Assembly (NCBI GenBank): GCA_024036415.1 | Contig: JAMWET010003618.1 | Location: forward strand, 744,001 to 808,000 | Reading direction: 5' to 3' | From: Prochilodus magdalenae | Lineage: Eukaryota; Chordata; Actinopteri; Characiformes; Prochilodontidae | Length of the DNA: 64,000 bases | Part shown: positions 42,611-54,779 of the stretch, in pieces | How positions within the stretch are numbered: the first letter of the stretch is position 1 | Layout: the number at the start of each line of letters is the position of its first letter | The notes under the pieces: generated by a model | Told to the model about the DNA's origin: nothing | Database searches by the model: none | Seen by the model: the letters and a program-made list of their open reading frames with translations, nothing else | Made by a program: the position numbers and the translations under genes

Positions 42611-43480
42611 GTAACCCTGCTAAATAATTAGCGGGAGTGATAATAATTTCCAGGTTAATAATTAGTTCTTTAAATAGTTCATGTTATTGTATTAAATTAG
42701 CTCTGTTCAGTCTCTATATTTTCTGGCTTTTATTTTATTTTGTCCCAAAGCTCTCTGCGTTGGGGGTCTGCTGGGAAAAAAAGGGGCGGGTCAGAGAAGG
42801 AGGACGCAGGGAAAGAGAGGTCTGAGAAGAAAGTTCAAAGGGGGTCTAGGTGGCGAACGGAGAAATATACAGTCCTGCAGTTGTGTTATTAGCTCAATAT
42901 CAGGATAAACTGTAAAGTCGTGGCTTTAAGATAAGTGACATGACGGTAATGTTTTGTTATCACTTGTGTTTTACTGCGTACAGAGATACGTTTCAGCCTC
43001 ATTTACGAGTCCAGGCCTGCAATGAGAACTTTAACTAGTTAAATGCCGGCTTAGGAGTGTGTTTGTGTGTGTGTGGGCCCACTACACAGGTTTAAGATTG
43101 AAGTTTGGATTCCCAACCATTTGAGTGAATTGTACTGAAGAGTTTAGATTTACTATACATATACGTTAAAAAGTTTGGTTTAATTAATATACATATGTTT
43201 TAGTCTGGGGTGTATTAAAATACAAGCCAATTACATCCTATACTGTGGTTTAAAGTGTGTATTTTTATTGCGTTTCATTCAGTGAAATAGGACTAGTGTA
43301 AATACAGCCCTTGTACATATTGGAGGCACCGCCATTGCACTTAAAAAAATCTGTAAAACTCATATTATTGGTAAAATTATAATTTTTTCTTTAACATAAA
43401 CCAAGTGAACCCAGGGCACTCTTATTGGTTATATTAGTCAGTCGAGTAAAATCACTAATACCTTGTTTAGGAGCACTACA
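42611..43480 (+). repeat. 3' LTR of the gypsy element, internal deletion
   Basis: Starts tgtaaccctgctaaataatt and ends gagcactaca. Compared with the 5' LTR and the solo LTR it lacks about 395 bases: the junction is catttacgagtcc near 43004, where the others read cattta/aattaggtgcacg. It retains the 3' end that the 5' LTR lost. Confidence 0.88.
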
Positions 43481-46455
43481 AAGATATTTTGGATTAACAT
43501 CTTACTGAGTCCTGCTCTCTGACCGGAACCTCCTGTTTCTGAGATCAGCGCTTCAGAAGCGCTTAAAGGTTAAAGAAATAGAACTGGAAAAAGCACGACT
43601 CATTGCAACCTTCCTTAAAGGTTCAGAGATAGAGCCTTCGGAGCACTCTACACCAAATACACCAAAAATTTCCCAGTCCAACACATTCAGTCTTCTGATT
43701 ACACAGTTCCAGTTCCATGCTACAAGATGACTCCCATTGATCAAGTACCTCCATCAGTAGCTGGACAGCAGTCGTCTCCTGCTCCTCCTGTCCAACAGGG
43801 CGCTCCCCAAAGTCCAGCTAGAATTCATCAAGTGGCTCAGATTCATACTGAAATACCGACTAATGAGACCTCTGATCTTCATATGCAGTCGCCATGGGCC
43901 CCACCCTTTGCATCTACACGTCTCCCTAGTGTGCCCCAAGGGCAGTCCTTAGTTCCTAGCCAGCCTCCATCTGGTTTGGCACAGCCTCCTAGATGGTACA
44001 AGGCTCCAGATCAAACATGCAACCATCAAAGAAACGTAACTGGGTTGCATGTGAAAAATCAAGCCCAGTCACACCCTGTGATGCAAAGCAACCTGAACAT
44101 GGGACCCAATCTGCATCATCATGCTCCTCAGCCATTATTTTCCCAACATAGGCTGAGCACATCAAACCTAAGCCAAGAATCACCATCAGCACGAAATACT
44201 AGCTTGATGGATTTACTGATTGCTACTTCCTATGGAATACCCGAGCCATCTTTGCCCACATTCAGCAGTGGTAAAGAATCATATTTTGCCTTGCTAAAAA
44301 TGGGGTTAGACAGTCTCATTGGTGCCCACAGTCACTTAACAGAGACTTTCAAATATCAAGTTCTCTTTGATCACTTGAAACTGCCAAGTGCTTACAGGCT
44401 GGCTCAGGCCTACCCCCTACACTACAGCCCTGTATGCTCTCCAAGAAAAGTATGGGCAACCACGCCAGCTTGTCCAGAGTGAATTAGGAACTATCCTGAA
44501 TGCCCCTTCCATCAGAATAGGGGATACTGAAGGCTTTGATAACTTTGCACTGTCAGTACATGCCCTGGTTGGCATGCTCTGCTCTTTGGAGGGTAAGAAT
44601 GGCTATGAGTTGAAATGTGGCTCGCATGTAGATAGATTACTAAGTAAGCTTCCTGCATATTACCGTGATGGATTTGTGGAATATTGCTTCAGTCATGGCA
44701 TACTGCAGACTGGAACTGATAGAACCTATACCCTTCCTGAGTTTTCTGCATGGCTCCAGCTGAAATCACAGGCCAAGCGCATCTCAAGTCGTGCTGCTGA
44801 CCTGTTCCACGAGTCGGTTAAACCAGTGAAAAGGACACAAAGAACTCCGAAGATGACATCCGCTATCTACTATGGTGCCGAAAACAGTGTTGTGAGTGAG
44901 CCCACATTATCACCTATTGCAAGGGAAGCCTTCACAAAGGTTAAAGACAAACCTAAACCATGCTTCCCTTACTGTAACACGCAGGAACACTATCTCAGCG
45001 TCTGTGCTAAGTTCAAGTCCCTGACCCCCAGCCAGATCTCAGAATTGCTAAAGGACAAAGGCTGCTGGCGCTGTGGACGAAATCATAAGCCAGAGAGTTG
45101 TACCCTTAAGAAACATTGTAACATCTGTAAGTTTTGGATGAAGGTTCGGAGCGAACGATAATCCTTTCTCCCGCTGTCCAGCATCTGGGTCTGAGGAAAG
45201 AGCCTCTTTAAGAACCATCCGCTATGATGTCATACAACTGCAAGGATCATCAGTCTCGTTTGACATCTCACCTGCTCACAACCTAGACAAGAGATTCAAA
45301 ATTCATCCAGCATTCACTGCAGATGAGCTTGGTCTGTCTGAGCATACCCCCCAGTAAAGGCTCTGACTGCAAAATACCATCACCTACAGGGTTTACCCCT
45401 GTGATCTATAGACAGAGTTCACCCAGTAGTACTTATTGGGTCAGATTTCCCTCACCTGCTCCTTCCTACCCAGCCAGTCAGAGTCAGACCACCCATCAAA
45501 CTTGGTTCATTTGACTACAAGTGATCAACAATGTCTCTTCACCACAGTCACGTCTCCTGCTTCTGATCTCCTGCGCCATGTAGAGAAACTGTGGCAATTA
45601 GACACACTGCCCTATGTTGGAAGGGAAGTTGTCACACGCTCAAAGTGGGATCAGCAAGCTCTGGCTCTTTTGGAACAACACACAGCCCAAGTAGAAGTGG
45701 ATGGAATAAGGAGATACGCTACACCTCTTCTGAGGTGCAAGGACTCACCACTCCTCAAAAAACCCACAACCGCCTGTCTTGCCTTATTACGGAGCACAAA
45801 GCGCCGAAATGCTAAAAATGCAAAGCAAGCCCAAGACTACCAACAAGAAATGGAGAAACTGGAGAAAAGTCTGACTAAAGTCATCATACAAGATCTGTGG
45901 AAGACAGAGATTAGCTGGGATGAGCTTCTCCCAGCTGGCTTGCTGGAGCAATGGAGAGATTGGGAAGCTGAGCTTGTGTACCTACCTTCAGTCGAGATCC
46001 CTCGATGCTATGTTCCCCCATGTACAGATAAAGAAGCAGCAAGTAGAGAGGCACATGTATTCTGTGATGCTTCCAAAAGGGTGTACGGGTCAGTAGTCTA
46101 TCTTCGTACACAGTGTGCACAGAAGCATGTTCATTTGTCATTTGTGACGGCAAGATCCAGGGTTGCTCCTCGCAAACAAATTTCAATGCCACGCCTAGAA
46201 TTGTGCGCCGCAGTCACTGGAGCACAGCTGGCAGGAGTTCTTAATACAGAGCTGGCCATTCCTGTCAGTGACATAACTATGTGGACAGACTCAACTACCG
46301 TACTGAACTGGATCCAGTCCGATTCATGTCGCTATAAGGTGTTTGTGGGTACCTGCATCTCTGAAATCCAGACTCTCACAGAGGTAACCAACTGGAGATA
46401 TGTCAAAACGGCTGATAACCCAGCAGATGACCTGACCAAAGGAAATGCACAGTAG
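43481..46455 (+). pseudogene. BEL/Pao retrotransposon gag-pol remnant
   Basis: Several frames together make a BEL/Pao polyprotein. 43550-43726 gives LKVKEIELEKARLIATFLKG. 43727-44482 is Gln/Pro/Ser-rich gag ending in a frameshift. 44388-45161 continues gag (LGTILNAPSIRIGDTEGFDN) and has zinc-knuckle cysteines (CWRCGRNHKPESC, HCNIC). 45436-46455 begins as Pao RT (ALLEQHTAQVEVDGIRRYAT, SPLLKKP), then jumps to RNase H (HVFCDASKRVYGSVVYL, MPRLELCAAVTGAQLAG, MWTDSTTVLNWI). The protease and the RT core with its catalytic Asp pair are deleted. The element is dead, and was also split by the gypsy insertion at its left side. Confidence 0.85.
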
Positions 46456-46483
46456 ACCATAATTTGTGTGCGGCAATTTGACC

Positions 46484-46488
<5 letters not shown>

Positions 46489-46540
<52 letters not shown>

Positions 46541-46700
46541 AAAACCAGACATATTCCATTCACATACCAGCTAAGTCAATATACAAGTTCATTGTACTCA
46601 TCACCAAATCGACCATTGAAGATATTTTGGATGAACATGAGCCTCCTGTTTCTGAGATCTACCAAGCCAGCACCCCCAGAGTTCATACTCTATTTCAAGC
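46489..46700 (+). mobile_element. Second BEL/Pao 5' segment, carrying the unoccupied gypsy target site
   Basis: (CA)n (46489-46538), then aaaccagacatattccattc to accattgaagatattttgg. This is homologous to 37249-37407 joined to 43481-43530, but without the gypsy element between. On the + strand it reads VLITKSTIEDILDEHEPPVS, plausibly the start of gag. Having such a piece after the pol remnant suggests a second, truncated BEL/Pao copy or a partial tandem duplication. Confidence 0.65.
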
Positions 46701-47968
46701 ACTTCAATATATACATCGCTTCAGACAATATCCATTTCTTTGTACATTTACATATTGTATTATCTTCAACAACAAACCTCTTGCATTTAGTAGCGCTAAA
46801 TTAGCTTAGCCTAGTGCATGGCCGAGTAACTAGGCCACAACCACTATGCACGTTAGCGCTACGTATCTTGTTCCGCTATTTTAGCTATCTTAATGAAAAA
46901 TACAGATAAATGAGGTCTGTACTCACCGAATCCAATCCGAGTTATATTTCGTCACCATGTATGCAGATCGCAATTAAGTTTTCACCGCAGGCAGTGATGC
47001 AGACATCTAAATCAGAATGATTCAAGCGCTAACACGCGTAGCAAAATGTTAAGCTGTTTTACACTTAACTTCACGGACTTTCTCCAAGCCCTAAGCCTTG
47101 TGCATTGCCGAACTTTTAAAACCAAACTCTGAAGTTACAGACTCCTAACATCCAGTGGAAGTCTCTACCCGTTCAGCTCGTGGAGTACTCTCCCCACTCT
47201 CCCCTCCCGAGGGGGGGAGTGAAAGGGTAAAAAGAGGCGGAGCTAACACTTCCTTGCCGTTTTATTGGCTATTAACACCGTCTGATGTAATAATCAAAAT
47301 ATTTACTTTGCATTGTTCCTGCTTTTGTTTTTGAATAACTAATGTTTGATTTAGTTTCAACACGCCACTGTTTAATGTCTTTTCAGAAATAAATTACCAC
47401 TTGTCCCAGTGTCTTTTAGTGACACGTATGCGACCTGGGTTACACCTGTGTAACAATCACGCCCTTTTTGCAAATTTGGCCCGTCTCCACAGCAGGTTGG
47501 GGTCAAAAACTAAACCCCTGTCTGCATCTGCCGCATAACAGTCGCCCTCAATCCGAGCTTTCAATATGATTTCGGGACGGAGTCAGATACCATACTACGA
47601 GCAGGGTAAAAGTAAACCTCCCAGGAGCGTTATTATGAGGAAATATGTTGTTAAAATGACAAAATATGTGCACTAAAATACAGACAGTAGCAGGCTAGTA
47701 GCTGTGTCTGACTCTGTGGTTCAGTGTGTTACTGTAGTTCAGATTAAACTACACCTGAATATTTAGACCAGTTCACTGCAGAAGCGGGAACCGCATCATG
47801 ACGAGGCTTCAGTACGTGAAGCGAAATAGCTCAAACCCTGTTCAGACAAGAGAGCCAAAGTCCCTGTCAATACCTTTGATTTCAGGAGAGTTGCTGGAGG
47901 AGTGTCTGTTGGCTGTTTGCATACAGTCTACATGATCTGGTGAATTTGGTGTGAAGGTTGACTGCCCT
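46700..47968. other. Spacer between BEL/Pao remnant and hAT element
   Basis: No supported coding sequence. 47140-47270 includes a GC-rich patch (ctccccactctcccctcccgaggg) and 47420-47660 has several CpG-containing phrases (gcgacctgggttac, gatttcgggacgg). Either could be an LTR or promoter region, but I cannot match them elsewhere in the window. Confidence 0.35.
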
Positions 47969-50900
47969 CAGCACCACCATGGCTGGATTACTGACCGGGC
48001 CAGTGGGGCCAGCGCCCAGGGGCCCCTGAGGTCAGGAGGCCCCGGCCCAAAACATTTTGCGATGCCTATCAACATTTATGACACAATATATATTTTTTCC
48101 GAGGGCCCTCCATTTTTAGGATCCTCTGACTGTTAGGGATATTGACCCCAGGGCCTCTTGGGGGCCCTAGCCATGCTTTTGGGCCCCTTATGAAAATGGA
48201 TGAGGCGTTATGGCACTGCTCTGACTTCGGGTTCTGGCTATTAGGGGTCCTAGGAAAGAGGGGAGAATATATTTAGAGGGCCCTGGTTATGAGAGCCCCT
48301 GCTATGGGGCCTTTGACTTCCATAGAAGTCGTTTACCATGGCTCCTTGACTTTCTGGGGACCTACAAACTGCCAGACAAGCTACCATATTTCATAACAGA
48401 CGTTTTGTTGCAAATATGCGATTTTGATTTGAGACTTAATGTTTCTGAATTTGTATTGTTTCAAAATTATTATGTTCAATTTCTTTTGAGCGCGGAGACA
48501 CAAATTAACAGTTTGACATGACTTGACATGTTTCAAGGCAGTGTGAAGCGGTCTCGACAATAATTAAACATGATTTAATTAGATTAGATTCACCTTTATT
48601 GTCATTGTGCAGAGTACAGGTACAGAGCCATTGAAATGCAGTTAGCATCTAACCAGAAGTTCAAGTACAGTATTATTTACAAAAAGAGCTGAAATAATAA
48701 TATCATTAACACAGCATTTTTAATATACTCAAAACCTTCCCGCTGTCTCCCTCTCCATGCCTCTCTCTCTACACACACACACACACAAAACAGAATTTTT
48801 TGTAGTAGATAGTGGCTGCGACTCCCCCAGTCTCTCACTCAGTGGTGAAAAATTGTTAAATTCCCACGGGGGCTGAGCCAAACAGGTGTTGCAAGAACTT
48901 CCAAGTGAATATGCAAGATCTGTATAAAACCCCCTGCCAGTATCAAAACTCCTCACATTCAGACAGTTCAGCTTGCAAACTTGCTCTGTGCTTTTACTAC
49001 AACTTTTATCTTGATATTACCAGATCAGCAAACAACAGCCTTTTTAAAAGGCTCATTGCCCTTTATACTGCATTATATTATTTTATAATATATATAAATA
49101 GCTTTATATTATACTATACTGCATATATTCTGTTACATTCTTTTCAAAATCTTTTCAAAGGCTTATATATTATATTACTATATATAGTATATTAAACTTT
49201 GAAAGGTTCACAGCCTTTTTCAAGGCTAGTGTAATGTTGCTAACTAGCAACTCGCACCTTTTTTAAAAGCATATTTTTATTTGAATATTACATTTTTGAT
49301 AATCGTAGAAGTGTAAGCTTCATAATATTAGTACATACATACAATACATTTACAATAACAACAATTTATAGCTAAATATATATATTTTTCCTGTATTTTT
49401 TTCCTGAACATACAATATAGAAACAACATAGTAAGTATTGGATAGGAATAGGAATTTGCAGGACAAGCTTCTATATTTGCATCTTAAGAAACACTTGCCA
49501 TTAATAACATGGATCCCAAACCAAAAAGTGGTGCCTCAAAAAGAAAAGCAAAAAAGATTAAGAAAGCAAACCAGGCAGATTTCCTGAAAAGCGTTCCTTT
49601 AATCTCAAACTGCTTTGAGAAACCGCTGGATATGAGTGAGACAAGTATTGCTAATGTTAGCAGTGATCAGAGTTCTAGCAATGAAGATGTGATCACCACT
49701 AGCTTAGTGTCACCTGTCAGTGACTATGTATCTTTGCAGACCCAGTCAGGTGCAGAGCAGGAATGCCAGCCCTGCCAGGCTACCACAGACCAGCAGCAGA
49801 AAGACCATGAAAGTTGCAGGTGTGTCAGACCAACAATCAGACCAGCCAGCTGCATCGAGTGTCATTTTTCAAATGAGGTCCTTCTAGTATGAAATGGTCA
49901 ACGACGCTGCTTTATGGCCCAGTACCATTACAGAGCAAGTCAAGTCAATTCCTGTTAGCAGAGGAGAAGCTGAATTCCAAAACAGAAGTGCTAAGCACCC
50001 AGCCTCAGTCAGGGATAGAGGCATTGGGGGTACCAGTAGGAGCTTTACAAATGCTCTACTCAGTTGTTCTCCACCCAACGGGCAAACTGTGACAGTGGCT
50101 ACTTTACTCTGTGTGTACTGTTTTGCTTGCAAACTGTTTTCCAGTAAGCGCAATACTTTTGTTCATGGATTTTCTGACTGGAAACATTCAGAGCGGATTG
50201 GTGAGCATGAGGGGAGTGTGAAGCATAGGGCTTGCATGCTAGCATTATATAATCGCTCCAGAGGCACAGCAACAATTGATTCCGATATTGTCAAACAAAT
50301 TGATGCAGAAAGACAATACTGGCAGGAAGTTTTGAAAAGAGTGGATGCAGTCATCCAGTTTTTGGAGGGAGAGGGGACTTGCTTTTAGCTTTTAGGATCA
50401 GCCCACAATGGTAATTTTTGGGGCATCATAGAACTCTACCTACAAAGGTTTGGAGGTAAGGGAAAAGGTTCTGTGTCCTACTTATCATCGACAGCATGTG
50501 AAGAATTTATCCGTTTGATGGGACAGAGAACAAAGCAGGCAATTGTTAATGAGATAAAAGAATCTAAATACTTCCCTGTTATAGTTGAATCCACTCCAGG
50601 CCTTGCTGATGTGGACTAACTTACTTTTATTTTCAGGTTTGTTTTTTTTGTAGTTGAGCGTTTTCTAGCTTTTGAGCCTATTGAAAACCATAGCGGGGAC
50701 AATTTGTCAGAGTGTGTCATTGCTATGGTGGAGAATCTGGGCCTAGATTTATCCAACTGTAAGGGCCAGTCATTTGATAATGCAAGTAACATGTCGGGAA
50801 AGTACAATGGAGTCCAAGCTCATCTTAAACAAAGAAACCCTTTGATTTGTTATGTCCCCTGTGCAGCACATTCACTGAATTGAGTTGGTGTCAATGCTGT

Positions 50901-51449
50901 TGACAGTAGCCCAGAAGCTGGACGTTTATTTGACTTTGTACAGGCAATGTACACATTTTGTGCATCATGTGAAAAGGTTTTCCGTGATACTGATATCAAA
51001 CTCACACTGAAATCACTGTCAGGTGCTCGATGGAGCGCACGAGCTGAGCCAACTAAGGCTCTTTGGAAACATTGCGCACAAAATGATATGTCTAAAGATA
51101 TGGAGGAGAAATGTGTAACTTGAAGTGAAGCCTCTGCACTCTGTGACAAATTGGACACGTTGGAGATGGCCTTCATGGCATACTTCTGGGACACAATACT
51201 ACAGAGGTTCCAAGCCACAAGACTGCAGCTGCAGAAGCATGATATTGACATATGTACAGCTACACAACTTCTCTTGTCTTTACGAGACTTGGCAGCACAG
51301 AGAGATAGCTTTGAGGTGTTTGAAGGGGCAGCTTTAAATGTCACCACTGCTGTCTCCCAAGAGTACAGGCATGACCTCCAGCATACAAAGAAGCGCAAAA
51401 TTATGTCTGATCATAGTGCAGAGTCAGGTGTAGCATTGAACTGTAAGCG

Positions 51450-53806
51450 GTGAGCCTCCGTCCATATTACATGCTGCGGGAGCTCTCACACGCCATTGTT
51501 GTCTGTGTTTACATTCCGCCTCGGGCGGAAGTGCAGGCGGCGTGTGACGTCATTCACTCCACCGTCGCAGCGCTACAGACACAACACCCTGACGCATTCT
51601 ATGTGATTTCTGGTGACTTTAATCACGTTACATTGGACTCTACCCTGCCTGCCTTTTTCCAGTTTGTGGACTGTCCCACCAGGAAAAACAGGACCATCGA
51701 CCTGCTGTATGCTAACATGAGGGATGCATACAGGGCTACCCCACTACCACCGCTGGGGACATCAGACCACAACCTGGTTTTCCTACAGCTTCAGTACAAA
51801 CCACTGTAGAAGCCCTCAAGGACTGCTATGATACCACTGATTGGAGCGTGCTGCTGCACCCACACGGAGAGGACATTGAGGGGGTGACGCACTGTGTTAC
51901 GGACTACCTGAATTTTTGTATGGATGTTGCTGTTCCCACAAAAACTGTACGCTGCTTCCTAAACAACAAGCCCTGGATTACCAGTGACGTCAAGGACATC
52001 CTCAACCAAAAGAAGAGGGCTTTCAAAGATGGAAACTGGACAAAGCTGAAGCGTGTACAGGGGGAACTCAAGGTTCGACTTAAAGAGGCCAAGGAGTCCT
52101 ACAGGAAAAAGGTGGAAAGGAAGCTGCAAGACAACAACATGAAGGAGGTCTGGGGAGCAATGAAAACCATCACAGGCTGCAAGAACAGCAGCGGCAGCTC
52201 AGTAGATGGGGGTGTGGACAGAGCAAACCAGTTTAACAACTTCTACAACAGGTTTGACTGTCCTGCTCCTGCTGCCCCTTCCTCCGACCCGCCTGCAGTA
52301 TTCACCACCCTGTCTTCACCACCATCACCCTCACCTCCACCATCTCCGTCACCTTCACCACCATCACCCTCACCTCCACCATCTCAGTCATCACCACCAC
52401 CAACACCATCATCAGCAGGAAGACAAAGCAACTCCCACAGTTCCCACTGTCCCCCAACCTTCACGGCAGACCAAGTCAGGAGACAGCTGAGGAGACTACA
52501 CCCCAGGAAGGCGGCCGGCCCAGACAAAGTGTGCCCCAGAATGCTTAAGGCATGTGCTGCCCAACTGGGGGAGCCCCTCCAACATGTCTTTAACCTGAGT
52601 CTACGTCTCGGGAGGGTTCCTGCCACGTGGAAGACAACCTGCCTCATTCCAGTCCCCAAGAAGGCACACCCGAAGGAGCTGAATGACTACAGGCCAGTTG
52701 CTTTGACATCTCACGTGATGAAGACCATGAAGCGACTGCTGCTGAACCACCTCAGACCTCAGGTCCACCATGCTGAGGACCCACTGCAGTTTGCGTACCG
52801 GGAGAAGGTGGGAGTGGAAGATGCCATCCTCTATCTTCTACACAGAGCTCACTCTCATCTGGACAAGGGGGGTGGTGCTGTGAGGGTCATGTTTTTCGAC
52901 TTCTCCAGTGCCTTCAACACCATTCAGCCCCTACTACTGAGAGACAAGCTGATGAAGATGGAGGTGGACATGCACCTGGTCACCTGGATCACTGACTACC
53001 TCACCAGGAGACCACAACATGTCAGGATCAGGGACTGCTCCTCTGATATGGTGATCAGCAGCACAGGAGCACCACAGGGGACTGCTCTCTCTCCAGTCCT
53101 GTTCACCCTGTACACATCGGACTTCAAGTACAACTCGGAGTTATGCCACATGCAGAAGTTCTGATGACACTGCAATCATGAGGTGTGTGCGTATTGGTCA
53201 GGAGAGGGAGTACAGAAGCCTCTTTGAGGACTTTGTGGAGTGGTGCACTACCAACCATCTGAAGCTGAACATCACCAAAACCAAGGAGATGTGTATAGAC
53301 TTCAGGAGGTCCAGGCCCTCTCAGCAGCTAATCTCCATCAAGGGGGTCGATGTGGAGGTGGTCAGGTCCTACAAATACCTTGGTGCCTTGGTGTGCACCT
53401 GGACGAGAGGCTGGACTGGTCAGTAAACACTGACATAGTCTACAAGAAAGCACAGAGCAGACTGTACTTCCTCAGGAGGCTGGGGTCCTTCAGGATCTGC
53501 CAGAAATTCCTGCTGATGTTCTACCAGTCTGTGGTGGTCAGCGTCCTCTTTTATGCTGTGGTGTGTTGGGGAGGCAGTATCAGCAGGAGGGATGCTGGAC
53601 GACTCGACAGGCTGGTGAGGAAAGCTGGTTCTGTACTGGGACTAGAGCTGGAGTCCTTAACACCATTGGCGGAGAGGAGAGCCCTCAACAAGCTGCTGAA
53701 CATCATGGACAATGTTCACCATCCTCTGCAGAGCACGATCATCAGGCAGAGGAGCTCATTCAGTGGCAGACTGCTGTCCCAGTCCTGCTCCACAGACAGA
53801 CTCTGA
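51450..53806 (+). pseudogene. LINE ORF2: endonuclease C-terminus and reverse transcriptase
   Basis: 51450-51809 has the end of an AP-type endonuclease (HAIVVCVYIPPRAEVQAACD, VISGDFNHVTLDSTLP, TSDHNLVFLQL). 51848-53164 has a Pro/Ser-rich linker and the reverse transcriptase: LRRLHPRKAAGPDKVCPRML, PVPKKAHPKELNDYRPVALT, VMFFDFSSAFNTIQPLLLRD and STGAPQGTALSPVLFTLYTS. The frame breaks exactly at the catalytic motif: KFSDDTAI is split by a 1-base loss at about 53162. It resumes in 53178-53426 and again, shifted, in 53240-53806 (LKLNITKTKEMCIDFRRSRP, CWGGSISRRDAGRLDRLVRK). A stop near 51808 also separates endonuclease from RT. Confidence 0.92.
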
Positions 53807-54244
53807 AAGTCTTTTGTCCCTCAGGCCATAAGACTATTCAACTCCTCTCAGTACAGCAAATGAAAAACTCTGGACACTCTTTCATTCCGGTCCCTCCAAT
53901 GGACACACCCCCATCTCCGCACACACTCCCTCCTAAATGCCCTATTTATATTTATATTGTATTATTCTACTCCATTCTGTACTGTTTACACATTTTGCAC
54001 TGATACATTATTTATATTACTGCGCACTTGCACTGTCTGTATGGCTGACAACAGCCATCTTCTTAATTTGCTCAGCACCACTAACCTCCCATTTACACTT
54101 TATACTTTACACAGACACTAAGGACCCCCATACTTTCTCCCATCTCTGTCCTACAACTCTTATCTTGCTTCTGTTGTTACTTCTGTATAGTTTGTATATC
54201 TGCTACCGGATGCCTTGAATTTCCCTCTGGGATCAATAAAGTAT

Positions 54245-54247
<3 letters not shown>

Positions 54248-54279
<32 letters not shown>
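54248..54279. repeat. (ATCT)n tail of the LINE
   Basis: Eight ATCT units immediately after the LINE's aataaagtat 3' terminus. This is the target-primed tail, not an independent microsatellite. Confidence 0.9.
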
Positions 54280-54489
54280 ACGAAAAGAACAATTTTCGGA
54301 TCGAAACTTTCAGTGTTGTCATTGACAAACTTGTGTCCTGCCTCAACCACCGTTTGAAAGCATACACACACTTAACTGAGCTATTTGATGTTCTTTTCAT
54401 GCCTGACAATATGTCCAACAGTGAGCTCACTTTAAAGGCACCTTAAGGACTCTTTGCCCAGGGGCCCAGACTATCCTTAATCAGTCCTT

Positions 54490-54670
54490 GAGTGCCACTG
54501 AACACCTTTGGGATTAACTGGAACATCAACTGTGAGCCAGACCTTGTCTAACATCAGTATCTGACCTCACTTTTGACTAAAAAGGACCTGAATTTTCACA
54601 TACACACTCCAGAATCTTGTGGAATGTCTTTCCAGCAGTTGGATGTTCAGCAAGCACATATGAGTGTGAT
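54490..54670 (+). mobile_element. Tc1 transposase C-terminal fossil
   Basis: Reads cactgaacacctttgggatt, aactggaacatcaactgtgagccagacc, then aatcttgtggaatgtctttcc. These are nucleotide phrases of the Tc1 transposase C-terminus (the HLW..L...L..R..CEAR region). Many substitutions and no inverted repeat: an old fragment. Confidence 0.6.
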
Positions 54671-54779
54671 GATCAGCATTATATGTGATTATATGTGAGT
54701 GTGATATAGCATTTATTTTTGCATTGCCCAACTCGGAACAGATCCAGGACAGCACTGGCTCTGATTTCTAGTTTTTCAT

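Larger units (their letters stand above)
37408..43480 (+). mobile_element. Ty3/gypsy retrotransposon, deleted and internally duplicated
   Basis: Bounded by LTR copies that start tgtaaccctgctaaataatt (37408 and 42611) and end ...gagcactaca (43480). The 5' LTR is cut off at about 38201 and joins directly to the reverse transcriptase thumb. Most of gag, protease and the catalytic RT core are therefore gone. Then come RNase H, integrase (with stops and a frameshift), an inverted piece of LTR (40420-40622), a second copy of the integrase region and a Ser/Glu-rich tail. Flanks are aagg (left) and aaga (right), consistent with a 4-base target duplication in BEL/Pao sequence. The element is dead. Confidence 0.88.
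51450..54280 (+). mobile_element. 5'-truncated LINE inserted in the hAT pseudogene, ending in (ATCT)n
   Basis: The LINE begins inside its endonuclease domain and ends in cctctgggatcaataaagta followed by (TCTA)n (54248-54279). hAT coding continues on both sides. The order endonuclease, reverse transcriptase, 3' UTR with aataaa, then a short tandem tail is that of a CR1/L2/Rex1-type LINE. I cannot place the clade more precisely. The missing 5' end shows incomplete reverse transcription at insertion. Confidence 0.9.
49509..54446 (+). pseudogene. hAT transposase pseudogene (TTF zinc finger, DUF4371-like), interrupted by a LINE
   Basis: The first reading frame opens MDPKPKSGASKRKAKKIKKA (49509-49892). 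After a frameshift comes a TTF-type zinc finger: CVYCFACKLFSSKRNTFVHG, then GFSDWKHSERIGEHEGSVKH. The same frame continues to 51453 through stops at 50386, 50617, 50881 and 51121, and includes GKGSVSYLSSTACEEFIRLM and GQSFDNASNMSGKYNGVQAH (RNase H-like catalytic region). After the LINE it resumes at 54281 as EKNNFRIETFSVVIDKLVSC and LTELFDVLFMPDNMS, then stops. Zinc-finger MYM-type-1-like transposases have this order. The C-terminal dimerisation domain is missing. Confidence 0.85.
47969..54499 (+). mobile_element. hAT (ZMYM1-like) element, split by a LINE
   Basis: The transposase pseudogene at 49509-54446 is flanked by G+C-rich ends. The left end reads catggctggattactgaccg, then ggcgc..ccaggggcccc. 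The right end, reverse-complemented, reads caaggactgattaagg, then tgggcccctgggcaaag. The two share ggm(c/t)tgattam and ggggccc blocks in the same order, consistent with decayed terminal inverted repeats. I could not confirm an 8-base target duplication, and the right boundary abuts a Tc1 fragment. The outer limits are therefore approximate. Confidence 0.55.

Noticed and set aside
52206..52490. His/Pro-rich 94-residue + frame
   Set aside because: Shadow frame of the Pro/Ser-rich linker in the LINE ORF2.
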